Part shown: in pieces, positions 1 through 10,400 of the stretch
How positions within the stretch are numbered: position 1 is the stretch's first letter
Layout: each line of letters opens with the position of its first letter
Origin: an uncultured Verrucomicrobia subdivision 3 bacterium
Lineage (GTDB): Bacteria; Verrucomicrobiota; Verrucomicrobiia; Limisphaerales; UBA11358
Direction: 5' to 3'
DNA: 64,000 nt
Assembly: GCA_903895255.1 (NCBI GenBank)
Contig: CAITTG010000040.1
Span: 24,468-88,467, forward strand
Program-made: the position numbers and the translations under genes
Notes under the pieces: generated by a model
Database searches by the model: none
What the model was told of the DNA's origin: nothing
Seen by the model: only the letters and a program-made list of their open reading frames with translations

Positions 1-3000
1 CACCGGGATAGGCCTGACCTGCCTGGGTGCCTTGCAACTGAATGCCGGAGGAATTAGTGATGGAACCGTAGCCGACGAGATGGAGGATGGAGCCGGGGGC
101 GGCGTTACAATCCTGGACATAGGTGCTGCCCGTGTAGGTATTCGGCGCGGCAAAGGTGACCGGGGAGTTGTAACTGATGGTAATGCCCGCCGGGCCACTG
201 AGCACGTTGCTGAAGGTAATGGCGTTGAAGTAATTGGCATTGATGGTCACCGTGCCACCAACGAGCGTCACCGGGGTGGCGAGCACACTGCCGCCGCCGT
301 AGCAATAAATGGTGGCGTTATTGCTGGCGATGATCTGCTTCTTGAACGGTGCGGTGGCGGTGCCTAGGGCGAACCCGGCCCCGCTGCCGATGAAGATGGT
401 CTTGGTCGGGTCGCCAAAGCCATTGGTGTTGGAGGATTCATAGCTGACAACCCCCTGCAGAATGTTGATGTTGCCGAAGTTGGTGCTGACCACTGTATTG
501 TAACGCACGCGGAACTGGCCGGGACCCACTTTGGTGAGGGTGTAGGCGCCACTTTGCGACGAAAGCTGCGGCGCGGCCCCATGGCGGACGTTAACATCGC
601 CCAGCCCACCAACCGTGGCATTGCCCGTGAGGGTCACGTAACCGGCGTCGGCATTATCATTATTGCTGGTGTTGTTGTTGACCAGCGCGCCGTTGCCGTT
701 CACACCGGCCCCGACGATATAAACATTGTAGCCGTCCGGGCCGTAGGATTGATAGTTGGGGGCTTGAACGCCATTGACATCCAGCGTGCCACCGCTGGCG
801 ACGGTGACGACCCCGAGGTTGTCATTCAGCGCACCGCCGGGATAGGGATAGGCGTAGTTCAGGTCCGCCAGTTTAATGGTGCCCTGATTGATATAAGTGC
901 CACCGGTGAACACGTTGTTGGAGTTGGCCACGGTGAGCGTGCCGGGACCGGTCTTGATGAGCGAGGCGGTGCCACTAATGCCAGCGGTGCCGCCAAAAAA
1001 GTAGTTGCTCGTGGTATTGACGGTAATGCCGCCGGGCGCGATGGTGGCCGGAATGTTCACGACGTAATTCGTGGTGGTGTCGTTGAAGTTGACGGCATCC
1101 CCATCCGCATAAGTCGAAGCGGTATTATTAAAGGGTTCAAGCCAGTTGGCCGTGGAGAAATCCCAATAGGAGGAATTGGTGCCGGTCCAGACCAGCCCGG
1201 TGGCGGTGACCAATAGATCAATGGAATTATTGGCGGTGTTATTAACCAGCGTGGCGGCCACATTGTTGGGCAGCGGTCCCAGATTGAGATAATCAAACCC
1301 ATTGCCACCGATCGTGCCCGAATACTGGATCAACGGGAACTGGCCAATCTGATAGCCGGCCGTGGGGGGAATAATGGTGCCGTTGTTAATCACGAGATTC
1401 GTCGCATAAACCAAGGGGGTGGTCGTGGAGAGCGAGGAAATCCGGGTGAAGGCCAGGTTGCCGGCACCAGCCGTGATCGCGTCCAGGGTGAGGCTGGAAA
1501 CTGAGAAGGTGGGATGACCGGACGCCAGGGCCACATCCAGGGTGCCATTGTCCACAATATCGTAAGGACCGGATGCCTGACTGGCCGAGTTGACGAGGAG
1601 TTGCACCAGGTTGCTGACCATGGTCGAGCCGGTGTAAGTGTTGTTACCGGCGAACACGACGGAGTTGCCGCCCCGGTAACCGTCAATGTTATTGGCGGTG
1701 CCGCCGGCGACGATCACGTTGTTGGTGCCGCTGACGACGCCATTGACCGTGATCTTGCCGTAGGTGGGAACATTATTCGGAGCCCCGCCAAAGGTATTGG
1801 CGCTGTGAAAGGTCAGCGGCCCGTTCAAAGTGATGTTGCCATTGTAAGTATCATAATCGACATGGCCGTAATAGGCACCCTGGTTGTCATTAATCTGACC
1901 ACCATTAATGGGATCGCTGACGATGACCGGGTTGGCAAAAGTCAAGCCGGTCCAGTTGGCCGGGTTCCAAGTGTCAATCCAGCCGCCGTTGGTCAGGACG
2001 ATCGGCGTGGAGAGTCCGCCCGCACTGGGACTGTTCACAAACACGTAGCCACCGCCGGCCACGACAAAACTGGAACAAGCGCTGACAGCCGGCTGAAAGA
2101 GGTAGACCGTGTTGCCGCCCACCTTGGTCAGCACGTGATTATTACCAGCGATGCCCAGACCGGTTTTGCCGATCTGGAAAGTGGAGCCCGCACCCCCGAT
2201 GGAGGTGTCCCCAGTCAGATAGATGTAATTTACGCCAATGTCGTTATAGCCCAGGTTCATGTAGCCACTGGAGCTGTAGAGGGCGCTGTAACCGTTGGTG
2301 TTGCCATTGCCAGCAATTTTGATGGCGTTGGTGGTGGAACCCACGGTCCCGGTGTTGTCGGTGTGGAAGCTATTAAGGTCGAGCGCGCCGCTATTAGTGA
2401 TGACGGCCAGGGGCACGGTCGGGGCGGGATTGCCGAGCGCGGCCTGGATGCCCATTTGGAGCACGCCATTGGTGATAAGCGTGCCACCCGAGTAGGCGTT
2501 GGAGACAGCCAGGGTGGTAATGCCGGAACCGATTTGCACGACACTGGCGCTGCCCACCATGGAGCCCAGACCGGTCGGGGAAGTGAGATCGTAGTTACTG
2601 GCCGAGTTGAAGGTGACCACGGCGGGATTAACGATGAGGTCCAACGTCGGCTGATTCAGGGAACCATTCAAATTGGTGCCGGCATCAGTGAAGTTGACGC
2701 TGTCGGCGTCAAAGTAGGCGGCGGGAGTGCTGCCAATAAGCCAGTTGGTGGTCGTATCCAGGTCCCAGGCATTGGCCGTGCCATTCGTAACGTCGCCCGT
2801 CCAGACGAGGCTGGCCGGGGCACTGCCGGAGACATTGAGCACCACGCGGTTGGGGCTGGTGGCATAAGCAATTTTATACTGTTTGCGCGTGTCCAGACCG
2901 AGGACATTGAAGTTGGCCGCGCTGCCGCCGAGGGTACCGGCCACTGTGATCAGATTGTAGGTGCCATTGGGCAGCCCGCCGGCGGGGAAACTGTTCAGGT

Positions 3001-4195
3001 TGAAGGTGGTGACGCCGCTGGGCGAGAGATTGCCCATGACGGTGATGAGATCATTGGTAGTGGCGTTGAAGTCATATACCAAGCTGCCGCCATTGACGAG
3101 CGTGAGGTTGTTGTTCAGGGTCAAGGTGCCCACGGAGCCGGTCCCGCCGGGGGAGATGGTGCTGGTGGAACTATCCGTGAGGCTGCCGTTGATCGTGCCG
3201 TTGCCAGCCACCGCTTGAGCGGCCGCGAGGGTGTAGCCACCCGTGGCAGAAACATCGAACGTGGCGCCGCTGGCCACGGTGATGGCCGGGATGGCGGGCA
3301 GGCTGCCGCTGGCACCGAGGGCGAGGGTGCCTGAATTCACCAAGACGCTGCCCGTGTACCCGGCACCGTTGCCATTCAAGATTAGCGTGCCCAAGCCACT
3401 GTTGGTGAGGGCGCCGGTACCGGAGAGCGGTTCGTTGATGGTCAGCGTCAGCCCGGAACCAAGGTTAAACAAGGCTCCACCAGGATTGATGGTCACCCCG
3501 CCACCGGAATTGTTGATGGCAAAACTGGCCGTGGGCGTGAAGATGCCGTTGTCCAGTATCAACTGCGCGGAAGCCCCGCCGAGATTGGTTTGGGAGCTGG
3601 CGCGGAACACCGTGCCGTAGTTCACTGACAACGTGCCGGAAAAGGCGGTGGCATTGTCGTTGGTGTAAAAAATGGTGCCCAACCCGTTGGCGGTGTAGCC
3701 ATTGGAAATCACGGAGGAACCCATGATGGTGGAACTCACGATGATGGTGCGGGAGGTGTCGTTCGCCACGGCGAGCCCGGAATTGGCGGTGACATTCAAG
3801 CCGCCGGCAATGCCGTAGACCGTACCACCGTTGCCGTCGCCAATGCCGCCCCCCGCCAGGATCAGATTGGTCACCGTCATCACGGCCCCGCCACTGCCCT
3901 TCATGTTGATGAATCCGCCCGGGTTGACCGTCAGCGAATTGCCCAGAAAGGTGACACTGCCCAAACTGGAGGGGGTGCGCAAACTGTAAGCACCCGTGAA
4001 ATAATCATTGGCGGCGGAGGGCGCGGCGCTGTTGCTCCAGTGGCCGGCCGCATTAAATGAGGTGGAGCCTAAAGCATCACTGGTGGTGAGGGTGACTTGG
4101 GCGGCAGGCGCAGAGCCCAAGGTGCCGCCCAAGAAGAGGCCGGCCAGGGCAACTTGCCAACGGCCAGGCTTAAGGATTGATTTGAGTTTTTTCAT
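1..4195 (-). CDS. Giant autotransporter-associated beta-strand repeat (PATR) protein, 3' end cut by window edge
   Basis: The minus frame is open from the ATG at 4193-4195 to the window edge, at least 1398 codons; the frame is consistent at the points checked (near 2710, 1144 and 4). The N-terminus MKKLKSILKPGRWQVALAGL continues into a hydrophobic stretch and an APAA site, a typical Sec signal peptide. The rest is Gly/Asn/Thr/Ser-rich and repeats the PATR pattern (NTYTGST, GTLTVANS, TKVGPG) with WTG...WD...NW modules near residues 490 and 1000. Such proteins are large surface or secreted beta-helix proteins. The C-terminus is not visible, so membrane anchoring cannot be judged. It is a paralogue of the gene at 4435-11871, with the same organisation and upstream inverted repeat. 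Confidence 0.85.
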   Translation of the reverse strand, partial: MKKLKSILKPGRWQVALAGLFLGGTLGSAPAAQVTLTTSDALGSTSFNAAGHWSNSAAPSAANDYFTGAYSLRTPSSLGSVTFLGNSLTVNPGGFINMKGSGGAVMTVTNLILAGGGIGDGNGGTVYGIAGGLNVTANSGLAVANDTSRTIIVSSTIMGSSVISNGYTANGLGTIFYTNDNATAFSGTLSVNYGTVFRASSQTNLGGASAQLILDNGIFTPTASFAINNSGGGVTINPGGALFNLGSGLTLTINEPLSGTGALTNSGLGTLILNGNGAGYTGSVLVNSGTLALGASGSLPAIPAITVASGATFDVSATGGYTLAAAQAVAGNGTINGSLTDSSTSTISPGGTGSVGTLTLNNNLTLVNGGSLVYDFNATTNDLITVMGNLSPSGVTTFNLNSFPAGGLPNGTYNLITVAGTLGGSAANFNVLGLDTRKQYKIAYATSPNRVVLNVSGSAPASLVWTGDVTNGTANAWDLDTTTNWLIGSTPAAYFDADSVNFTDAGTNLNGSLNQPTLDLIVNPAVVTFNSASNYDLTSPTGLGSMVGSASVVQIGSGITTLAVSNAYSGGTLITNGVLQMGIQAALGNPAPTVPLAVITNSGALDLNSFHTDNTGTVGSTTNAIKIAGNGNTNGYSALYSSSGYMNLGYNDIGVNYIYLTGDTSIGGAGSTFQIGKTGLGIAGNNHVLTKVGGNTVYLFQPAVSACSSFVVAGGGYVFVNSPSAGGLSTPIVLTNGGWIDTWNPANWTGLTFANPVIVSDPINGGQINDNQGAYYGHVDYDTYNGNITLNGPLTFHSANTFGGAPNNVPTYGKITVNGVVSGTNNVIVAGGTANNIDGYRGGNSVVFAGNNTYTGSTMVSNLVQLLVNSASQASGPYDIVDNGTLDVALASGHPTFSVSSLTLDAITAGAGNLAFTRISSLSTTTPLVYATNLVINNGTIIPPTAGYQIGQFPLIQYSGTIGGNGFDYLNLGPLPNNVAATLVNNTANNSIDLLVTATGLVWTGTNSSYWDFSTANWLEPFNNTASTYADGDAVNFNDTTTNYVVNIPATIAPGGITVNTTSNYFFGGTAGISGTASLIKTGPGTLTVANSNNVFTGGTYINQGTIKLADLNYAYPYPGGALNDNLGVVTVASGGTLDVNGVQAPNYQSYGPDGYNVYIVGAGVNGNGALVNNNTSNNDNADAGYVTLTGNATVGGLGDVNVRHGAAPQLSSQSGAYTLTKVGPGQFRVRYNTVVSTNFGNINILQGVVSYESSNTNGFGDPTKTIFIGSGAGFALGTATAPFKKQIIASNNATIYCYGGGSVLATPVTLVGGTVTINANYFNAITFSNVLSGPAGITISYNSPVTFAAPNTYTGSTYVQDCNAAPGSILHLVGYGSITNSSGIQLQGTQAGQAYPG

Positions 4196-4316
4196 TTTTT
4201 GGGTTGGTTAGGGGGTATTTGAGGGGAATTTTAAGACGCCAAAAAGGATGTGAGTAATTTTTCCAATCAATTGTTAGGGGTCGAAAACATCCTATGTCAG
4301 AAGCCCAGAGTTGCCT

Positions 4317-4334
4317 ATACGACAAACGTCGTAT
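4317..4334. promoter_or_regulatory. Inverted repeat ATACGAC-AAAC-GTCGTAT upstream of giant PATR gene
   Basis: This perfect 7+7 bp inverted repeat with a 4 bp spacer lies 122-139 bp upstream of the start codon at 4195. An equivalent site (same arms, spacer GAAC) lies 131-148 bp upstream of the second giant gene. Sequence just downstream on the minus strand also resembles the other copy (GTCGTAT, then AACT and GGCTT blocks). It is probably an operator for a dimeric regulator. Its length and form loosely resemble BlaI/MecI-type operators, but that assignment is inference. Confidence 0.65.
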
Positions 4335-4374
4335 GCGGCGAACCGGCTGGGTTCAAGAGCGAAAGGCCATTCCC

Positions 4375-4413
4375 AATAATAAGAAAAGGCGGGCGGTCCG
4401 AGGACCGCCCGCC
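4375..4413 (-). terminator. Rho-independent terminator of the 2478-aa PATR gene
   Basis: About 20 bp past the stop codon (minus strand) sits a near-perfect GC-rich hairpin with 11-12 bp arms GGCGGGCGGTCC / GGACCGCCCGCC. On the minus strand it is followed directly by a T-rich tract (TTTTCTTATTATT). This is a textbook intrinsic terminator separating the two giant genes. Confidence 0.85.
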
Positions 4414-4434
4414 AGTGAAGCGATAATTTATAAC

Positions 4435-7400
4435 TTAAGGATGGACCATGCGGTAGAACACATTGGTCTGGGTCGGATCCAGGGTGATCACCTGCTGGGT
4501 GGTGCTGGCGGAGCCGGGAACCGTGAACCAGTCGTTGGTGATGTTGAGCGCGGCGTTGTTCGATTGCAACAACCAGCCCTGGTAGCTGGACGGCCAGCTC
4601 AGCGTGAGTTGATTGCCGGAGACGCTGAACGTAATATTCGTGCCGGTGGCGGGCAGGACGGAGACCACGGTTGCCACGCCATTGGTCGGATTGAAGGACC
4701 AACCCAGGTTGCTGCCGGGGGCGCTCACCACGCTGGTAAAGTTGCCCGTGAAGCCATTGGTGGCATTGACCAGGCGGAAACTATCACCCACCACCAAGGG
4801 CACCGTGCCATTGGGTTGAATTTCGAGCGTGCCGCCGTAGTTGGCGGTGCCGCTGAGGGTGATGACGTCGCAATTTGTGACCGCGGCGGTCTTGTTAACA
4901 TCCGCATAGTTGGTACCGCCCGCCTGGAAGGAGACATTGCCATAGACAACCAGGGTTTGCTCCGAGCCGGAGCCGCCGGGAGACAGGGTCGAACCGGAAG
5001 CCACCGCCAGGTTGCCGAGAATGTAACCGCCGGTGTACGGACGCAACAAACTACCAGGGGACAGGGTGAAGGTCTGGTCCACGCGCCCGGTGACATTCAG
5101 GTAGCCCGTGCCGGCGATTTGGAGGGTCTGGTAGTTGGCCGAGGCATTGCCGCCCAGGACCAGCCCGCCCAAGTTGACGTTCAAGTAGGAGGAGCCCACG
5201 CCCACCGTGGCATTGTTGGTGGCGAAGAGCGGCCCCCCATTGATTAATATGTTGTTGGTGCTCGCAATCGATGAGCTGGCATACAAGTAGACACCGCCAT
5301 CCACGGTGGTGTCCCCCTGATAGGTGTTCGGGGAATACAGGCGGTTGTAGGCGTTGTAACCAAACAACAGGCCGCCGGGACCACTGATAGAATTGCTGAT
5401 GGCACAGCCGTTGTTGTAGTTGCAATTAATGCTGGCCGTGCCGCCGGAGAGGTAGATCGGGCCGGCGAGGATGTTTTGGGTGGTGGTGGGACCGCCGCTG
5501 CCGCCGCCACTGTCCGGCTGGATGGACGCGCCGTTGGTGAGGACGATGTTTTTATTCAATGGCACGGAGGCTTGATACATTTCCAGTACCCCCGTGGCCC
5601 CCACGAAGATGGTGTTGGTGGGGTTGCCCAGACCGGTGGTGCCGGTCTCATAGCCGAGCGTGCCGGCATTAATGCGGATGTCACCCAGGTTGGTGCTGAC
5701 CGTTGTCCCCACCAAGGCAATGAAGTTGGTGCTGACCTTGGTCAGCACATAATTGGTGGTGGGGCTGTTCAACTGGTTTAGACCGCTGCGAATATCCCAG
5801 CGGTTGCTGCCGCCGAAGGTGGTGCTGCCCAGGAGGTTGACCACGCTGGGGCCGATGCCTTGCGCGACGCCGGAATAGGAGGAGACCAGCGCGCCGCTGC
5901 CATTCACGCCCGCGCCACTCACATTGACGGTGAGCGCGTTGGGGTTGAAGCCGCCCATGTCCAGGGTGGCGCCAGTGTTGACCGTCACCGCGCTGTTGGT
6001 GTTGTTCCACAGGGCGTTGACGTTGCCGAGGACGATGGCGCCCCCGTTAATGACCGTGCCATTGCTGAAAGTGTTGGCCGTGTTGATCACCAGCGTTCCG
6101 GTGCCGTTCTTGGTCAGGCTGGTCCCGCCGGCGATGCTGCCGGAGCCGCTGAACACATAGTTCGCGGCCGAATTAACGGTCACGGAGTTTGGAATCAGCG
6201 TGGTGCTGAGATTGACCACCGGATTGGTGCCCGGATCCGTGAAACTCACGTTGTCACCATAATGGAACACACTGGCCGCGCCACTGTTCAACCAGTCGGG
6301 GCTGACGCCCAAATCCCAGTAATTGTTGACCCCGTCACCGGCCCAGACCAGCGAGTTGGGCGGCAGCGGCGTGGCGGAGGAAATCACCAGATCAAGCGTG
6401 TTCGGCGTGGTGCTGTCATCCAAGGACGCGGTGTATTGGGGACCATCAAGCACCAGCGATAAATTCGCGGCGCTGCCAGTCTTGCTGCCGAAGGTCACCA
6501 AGTGATACCGGCCAACCGGGAGGGAGGAATAGATTACCCGGATGATGCCGCCGGCACTTTCATTAAACACGCCCGCCACATGAAGCTGGTCATTGGTTGT
6601 GGACGACACATCCAAGGAGACAATGCCGCCCGCTTTCGTGGTCAGATTGCTAATGTTCATATATTGGTAATTGGTGTTGAAGTCACCGCCCACATTGACG
6701 GTGGAACCCGCGCCCACAACCAGGGTGCCGATCACGGCGGAGGCCAGGTCGCCGCGCAAGGTCTGGCCCGCGGCCAAATTCAAGGAGCCGTCCACCCGGC
6801 CACTGGCATTCAGCGTGGCTGCGTATGCCTGGCCGGTGGCGAAACCCTGGAGGGAGATGCTCGGCACGTGAGTGATGGAGCCATTACCAATCAAGTAGAG
6901 GACATTGCCGGCCCCGTTGTTGCCGGCATTACATTGCGGAACCGTGATGTTGCCGCTGAACGTGTTCGAAGCCGCCAGTTTGACATAGGACTGGTATTGA
7001 ATACCAAAGTTGCCGGAACCACTGAGCACATTGCTGAGGGTCAACGTGTTGTAGTAATTGCCGTTGAATTGCAAGGTGGACCCGGACGGAATGTTCACCG
7101 CACCGCCAAAGATGGAGGAGCCGGTCAGGGTCACCGTGCCGCTAATGATGTTGCTCAGGCCCCCGGCAAAAAACGGATTGCCGCTGGCGGCGATCGTGCC
7201 GTTGGTAATGGCGATGGGGGTGGTGAAGATCAGGCTGTTGTTGTTGGCGTTAAAGGTCACAGAGGCCCCCGAGACCACGCTCACCTGGCCGCTAATGGTA
7301 TTTTGCTGGCCGCTGCCGCTGTCCACCACAAAGCCGGAACTATTGCTGCAGACGATATTTTTGGTCACCGGGACGCTGGCTTGGTAAAACTCCAGCGAAC

Positions 7401-10400
7401 CGCCCCCAAGGTAGATGGTGTTGGTCGGATTGCCCAGGGTGGCGCCAAGCTGGCAGCCCAATTGCCCGCCGAGGACGTAAATATTGCCCAGGTTGGGGCT
7501 CACCGTGGTGCCCACCAAGGCCACCAAACCCGATCCGACCTTGGTCAAACTGTAGGCATTGGTCGGGCAGTTCAACTGGTTGACGCCGCTGCGCATGTCC
7601 CAGCGGTTGGTGCCGCCGATGGTGGCGTTGCCCGCGAGGGTGATGCTGGCCGGGCCGTAAGTCGTCGCCGCGTTGGTGTAGTTGGCGACGAGAGTGCCCA
7701 AGCCGTTGAAGCCCGCCCCGCTGATTGTGCAGGCCAGGGCCGTGGGATTTTGGTTGTTGAAATCCAGGGCTCCGTTACCTGAAACGTTGACCGTGCCGGA
7801 ACTGTTGTTCAAGGAGCCCGCATTGCCCAGCTTGACCGTGCCGCCCACGATGGTCGCGCCGCCCGTGAAGGAGTTCGCCCCATTGGTCAGCAACAAGGTG
7901 CCGGTACCCTGCTTGAGCAGGACGGTGGAGCCGGTGATGGCCGAACCGGTGAATGTGTAGAACTTGTTGGTGTTGTTAACAATGAGCAAGGATGGCGAGA
8001 CCGGGGTGGTCAGGCTGACATTAGTAACGGTGGAAGTTTCGTTGAAGGTCACCGCGTCACCCGCCTGATAAACCGTGGCCACGCCGTTGGTGACCCAGTT
8101 GGCCGTGGTCGCCAAGTCCCAGCCGTTGTTGACACTGCCGGTCCACACCACCGGGGTACCACCGGGCACCACCAGGTCGATGGAGCCATTGGTCACGTTG
8201 TTGGTCAGGTAGCCGGGAATGCCGCGCGCGCCGGCCGCGCCGAGGGCGAGGTTGGCGATGGTTCCGGTCAGCGTGCCGTATTTGATGATGGGAAATTCGC
8301 CGGCATTGGCAAAGGCCACGCCGGGCAGGATGATGGAGTTGACGCCGGTGAGCACCAGATTGGTGGCGGTGACCGGGGCATTGGTCGGGTTCAGACTGAT
8401 CACCCGGGCCAGGCTGAGGGTCGCGCCAGTGGAGGAACCGAGGGCCAGGACCGAAATGGGCACCGTGATGCCGCCGGTCTGACTGGGAATATCCAGGATG
8501 CCGTTGTCATTGTTTGTATAAGCCCCGCCGCCCTGCTGGGAGGCGCTCAAGGAGATGGTGCCACCGTTGGCGCCACCGACATTAACGGTGGGACCGGTGT
8601 AAGTGTTGGCCCCGCTGAGGACAACCGAGTCACCCGTGGTGACGGTGGCAGTAATGCCGCCCGCGCCGGAGATGGCACCGCTGAAGGTTTGCTTGCCATA
8701 GGTGGGCACACCGGGATTTGGATTGCCGGTGTAGGTTGACGTGACATGCAGGGTCAGAGTGCCATTCAACGCGACATTGCCACTGTAGATGTCTTGGTTA
8801 GCCTGGCCGTAATATGCGCCGTGGGTATTGTTAATCTGCCCACCGTTGCTGGCGATGATGATGTTGTTCACCACATTAATGCCGGTCCAATTGTTCGGGT
8901 CCCAGGAGTCGCTGGAGGTGTTATTGGTGTAGATCAGCGTGGCGCCGGTGCCAAGCCAGCTGACATTGTGGTTGTAGAAGAGCACCGAGCCGCCCGCGAT
9001 GGTGAAACTGGCCAGGGCCGAGGAGGCGGCCGCCTTGAAGGCCAGCGTGCCAGCGCCGACCTTGGTCAAGTTATGGCCGTTGCCCGCGAGACCGTTGACC
9101 CCGTTGTTGCCGATGGCGAACCAGTTGCCGGGGCCGCCGACGGAGGCATCGGAGGCGAGGCTGACCGCGTTCGCGCCCATTTCGGTGCCGCCGAGGTAGG
9201 ACCAGCCGGCGTCATTATAGAGGGCGCCGGTGTTGGCGACGCCGGTGCCGAAGCCATTGATCACGACTGGATTCGTCGCAAAGATGCTCGCGCCGCCGAG
9301 GCTGAGCGCCGCGCCGCTGACGACCGTGGCCACCGGCGTGCCCGGCAGGGGCAGGCCGAGGCTGTTGGTGAGGGTCTGGCGCAGGATGCCCTGGTTGATC
9401 ACCGTGCTGCCGGTGTAGGAATTACCGCCCGAAATGGTCACGGTGTTGGTATTGTTTTTCACGAGTGCACCGGCACCACTAATGGTGTTGGCCACGGCCA
9501 CAGCATTGGTGTTGTTAAAAGACAAGGTGCCTTCGTCGTCCACCGTGCCGCCGCCGAGGGAGCCATTGCCATCGTTGTTGCCGATTTGCAGCGTGCCTGC
9601 AGAAATGATGGTGTTGTTATAAGTGCTGGCATTGGTCGTGTCCAAAATGAGGGTGCCCGAGCCGTTTTTAGTGAGGTTGCCGCCACTTAGGGCGCCAGCG
9701 CCCACGAACGTGTAGGTATTGGTGGTCAACACTTGGATCGGACCGGGGGTCAAGGTGGTGGTGAGATTGACAGTGTTGGTGGCAGCCGTGTCATTAAATA
9801 GTACCGCCGAGCCATCGGTGTACAGCACTTTGATGCCGGAATAGGACCAATTCGTGGTGGAGTAGTCCCACAAATCATTCTTGTAACCCGCCCAGGTGGT
9901 GATCGGCGCACTGGTAATCTGGAGGTCAATGGACTTGTTGGCGGCGTTGGTGACAATCTGCGCGGTAATCCCGGCACCCAAATTGCCCAGCACGAAGGAA
10001 CCGGAACCGGTATGGGCAAGATATTTAATCAAGGGAAACTGGCCCACGGAAAGGTTGTCGGTGCCCGTGATGTTGATGGTCACCACGCCGGAGGCATTGA
10101 GCACGCCCGTGCCGTTGGTGGCATTGATGACGGGATTGCCGGGGTTGCCAAAATTGGCCAAGTTGACGTTGAGAGTGATCCCGGAAGCGGGACCGTTCAA
10201 GGTGGCCCCGGTGGCCCGCAAGGAGGAATTAGCGACGCGATAATCAAGCGTCAAGGTCGTGCCGTCGGCCAGGTTGAGGAGGCCGCCACCCGTGGTAACG
10301 CCGGTGGGAACCTGCAATTCGAAGCTGCCGCCCAGCACAGAAAGACCGCCGGAGAAGGTGTTCACGCCCGAGAGCGTCGTGGCACCGGCGACGTTGACGA

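Noticed and set aside
1514..3334. 606-codon open frame on the plus strand antisense to the giant PATR gene
   Set aside because: It lies entirely within the minus-strand PATR gene, which has a signal peptide and family repeats. Low-complexity GC-rich repeats leave the complementary strand open by chance; the translation has no recognisable domain.
6502..7782. 426-codon plus-strand frame antisense to the second giant gene
   Set aside because: Same reason: it mirrors PATR repeats, has no ribosome binding site or family, and its length follows from repeat composition.
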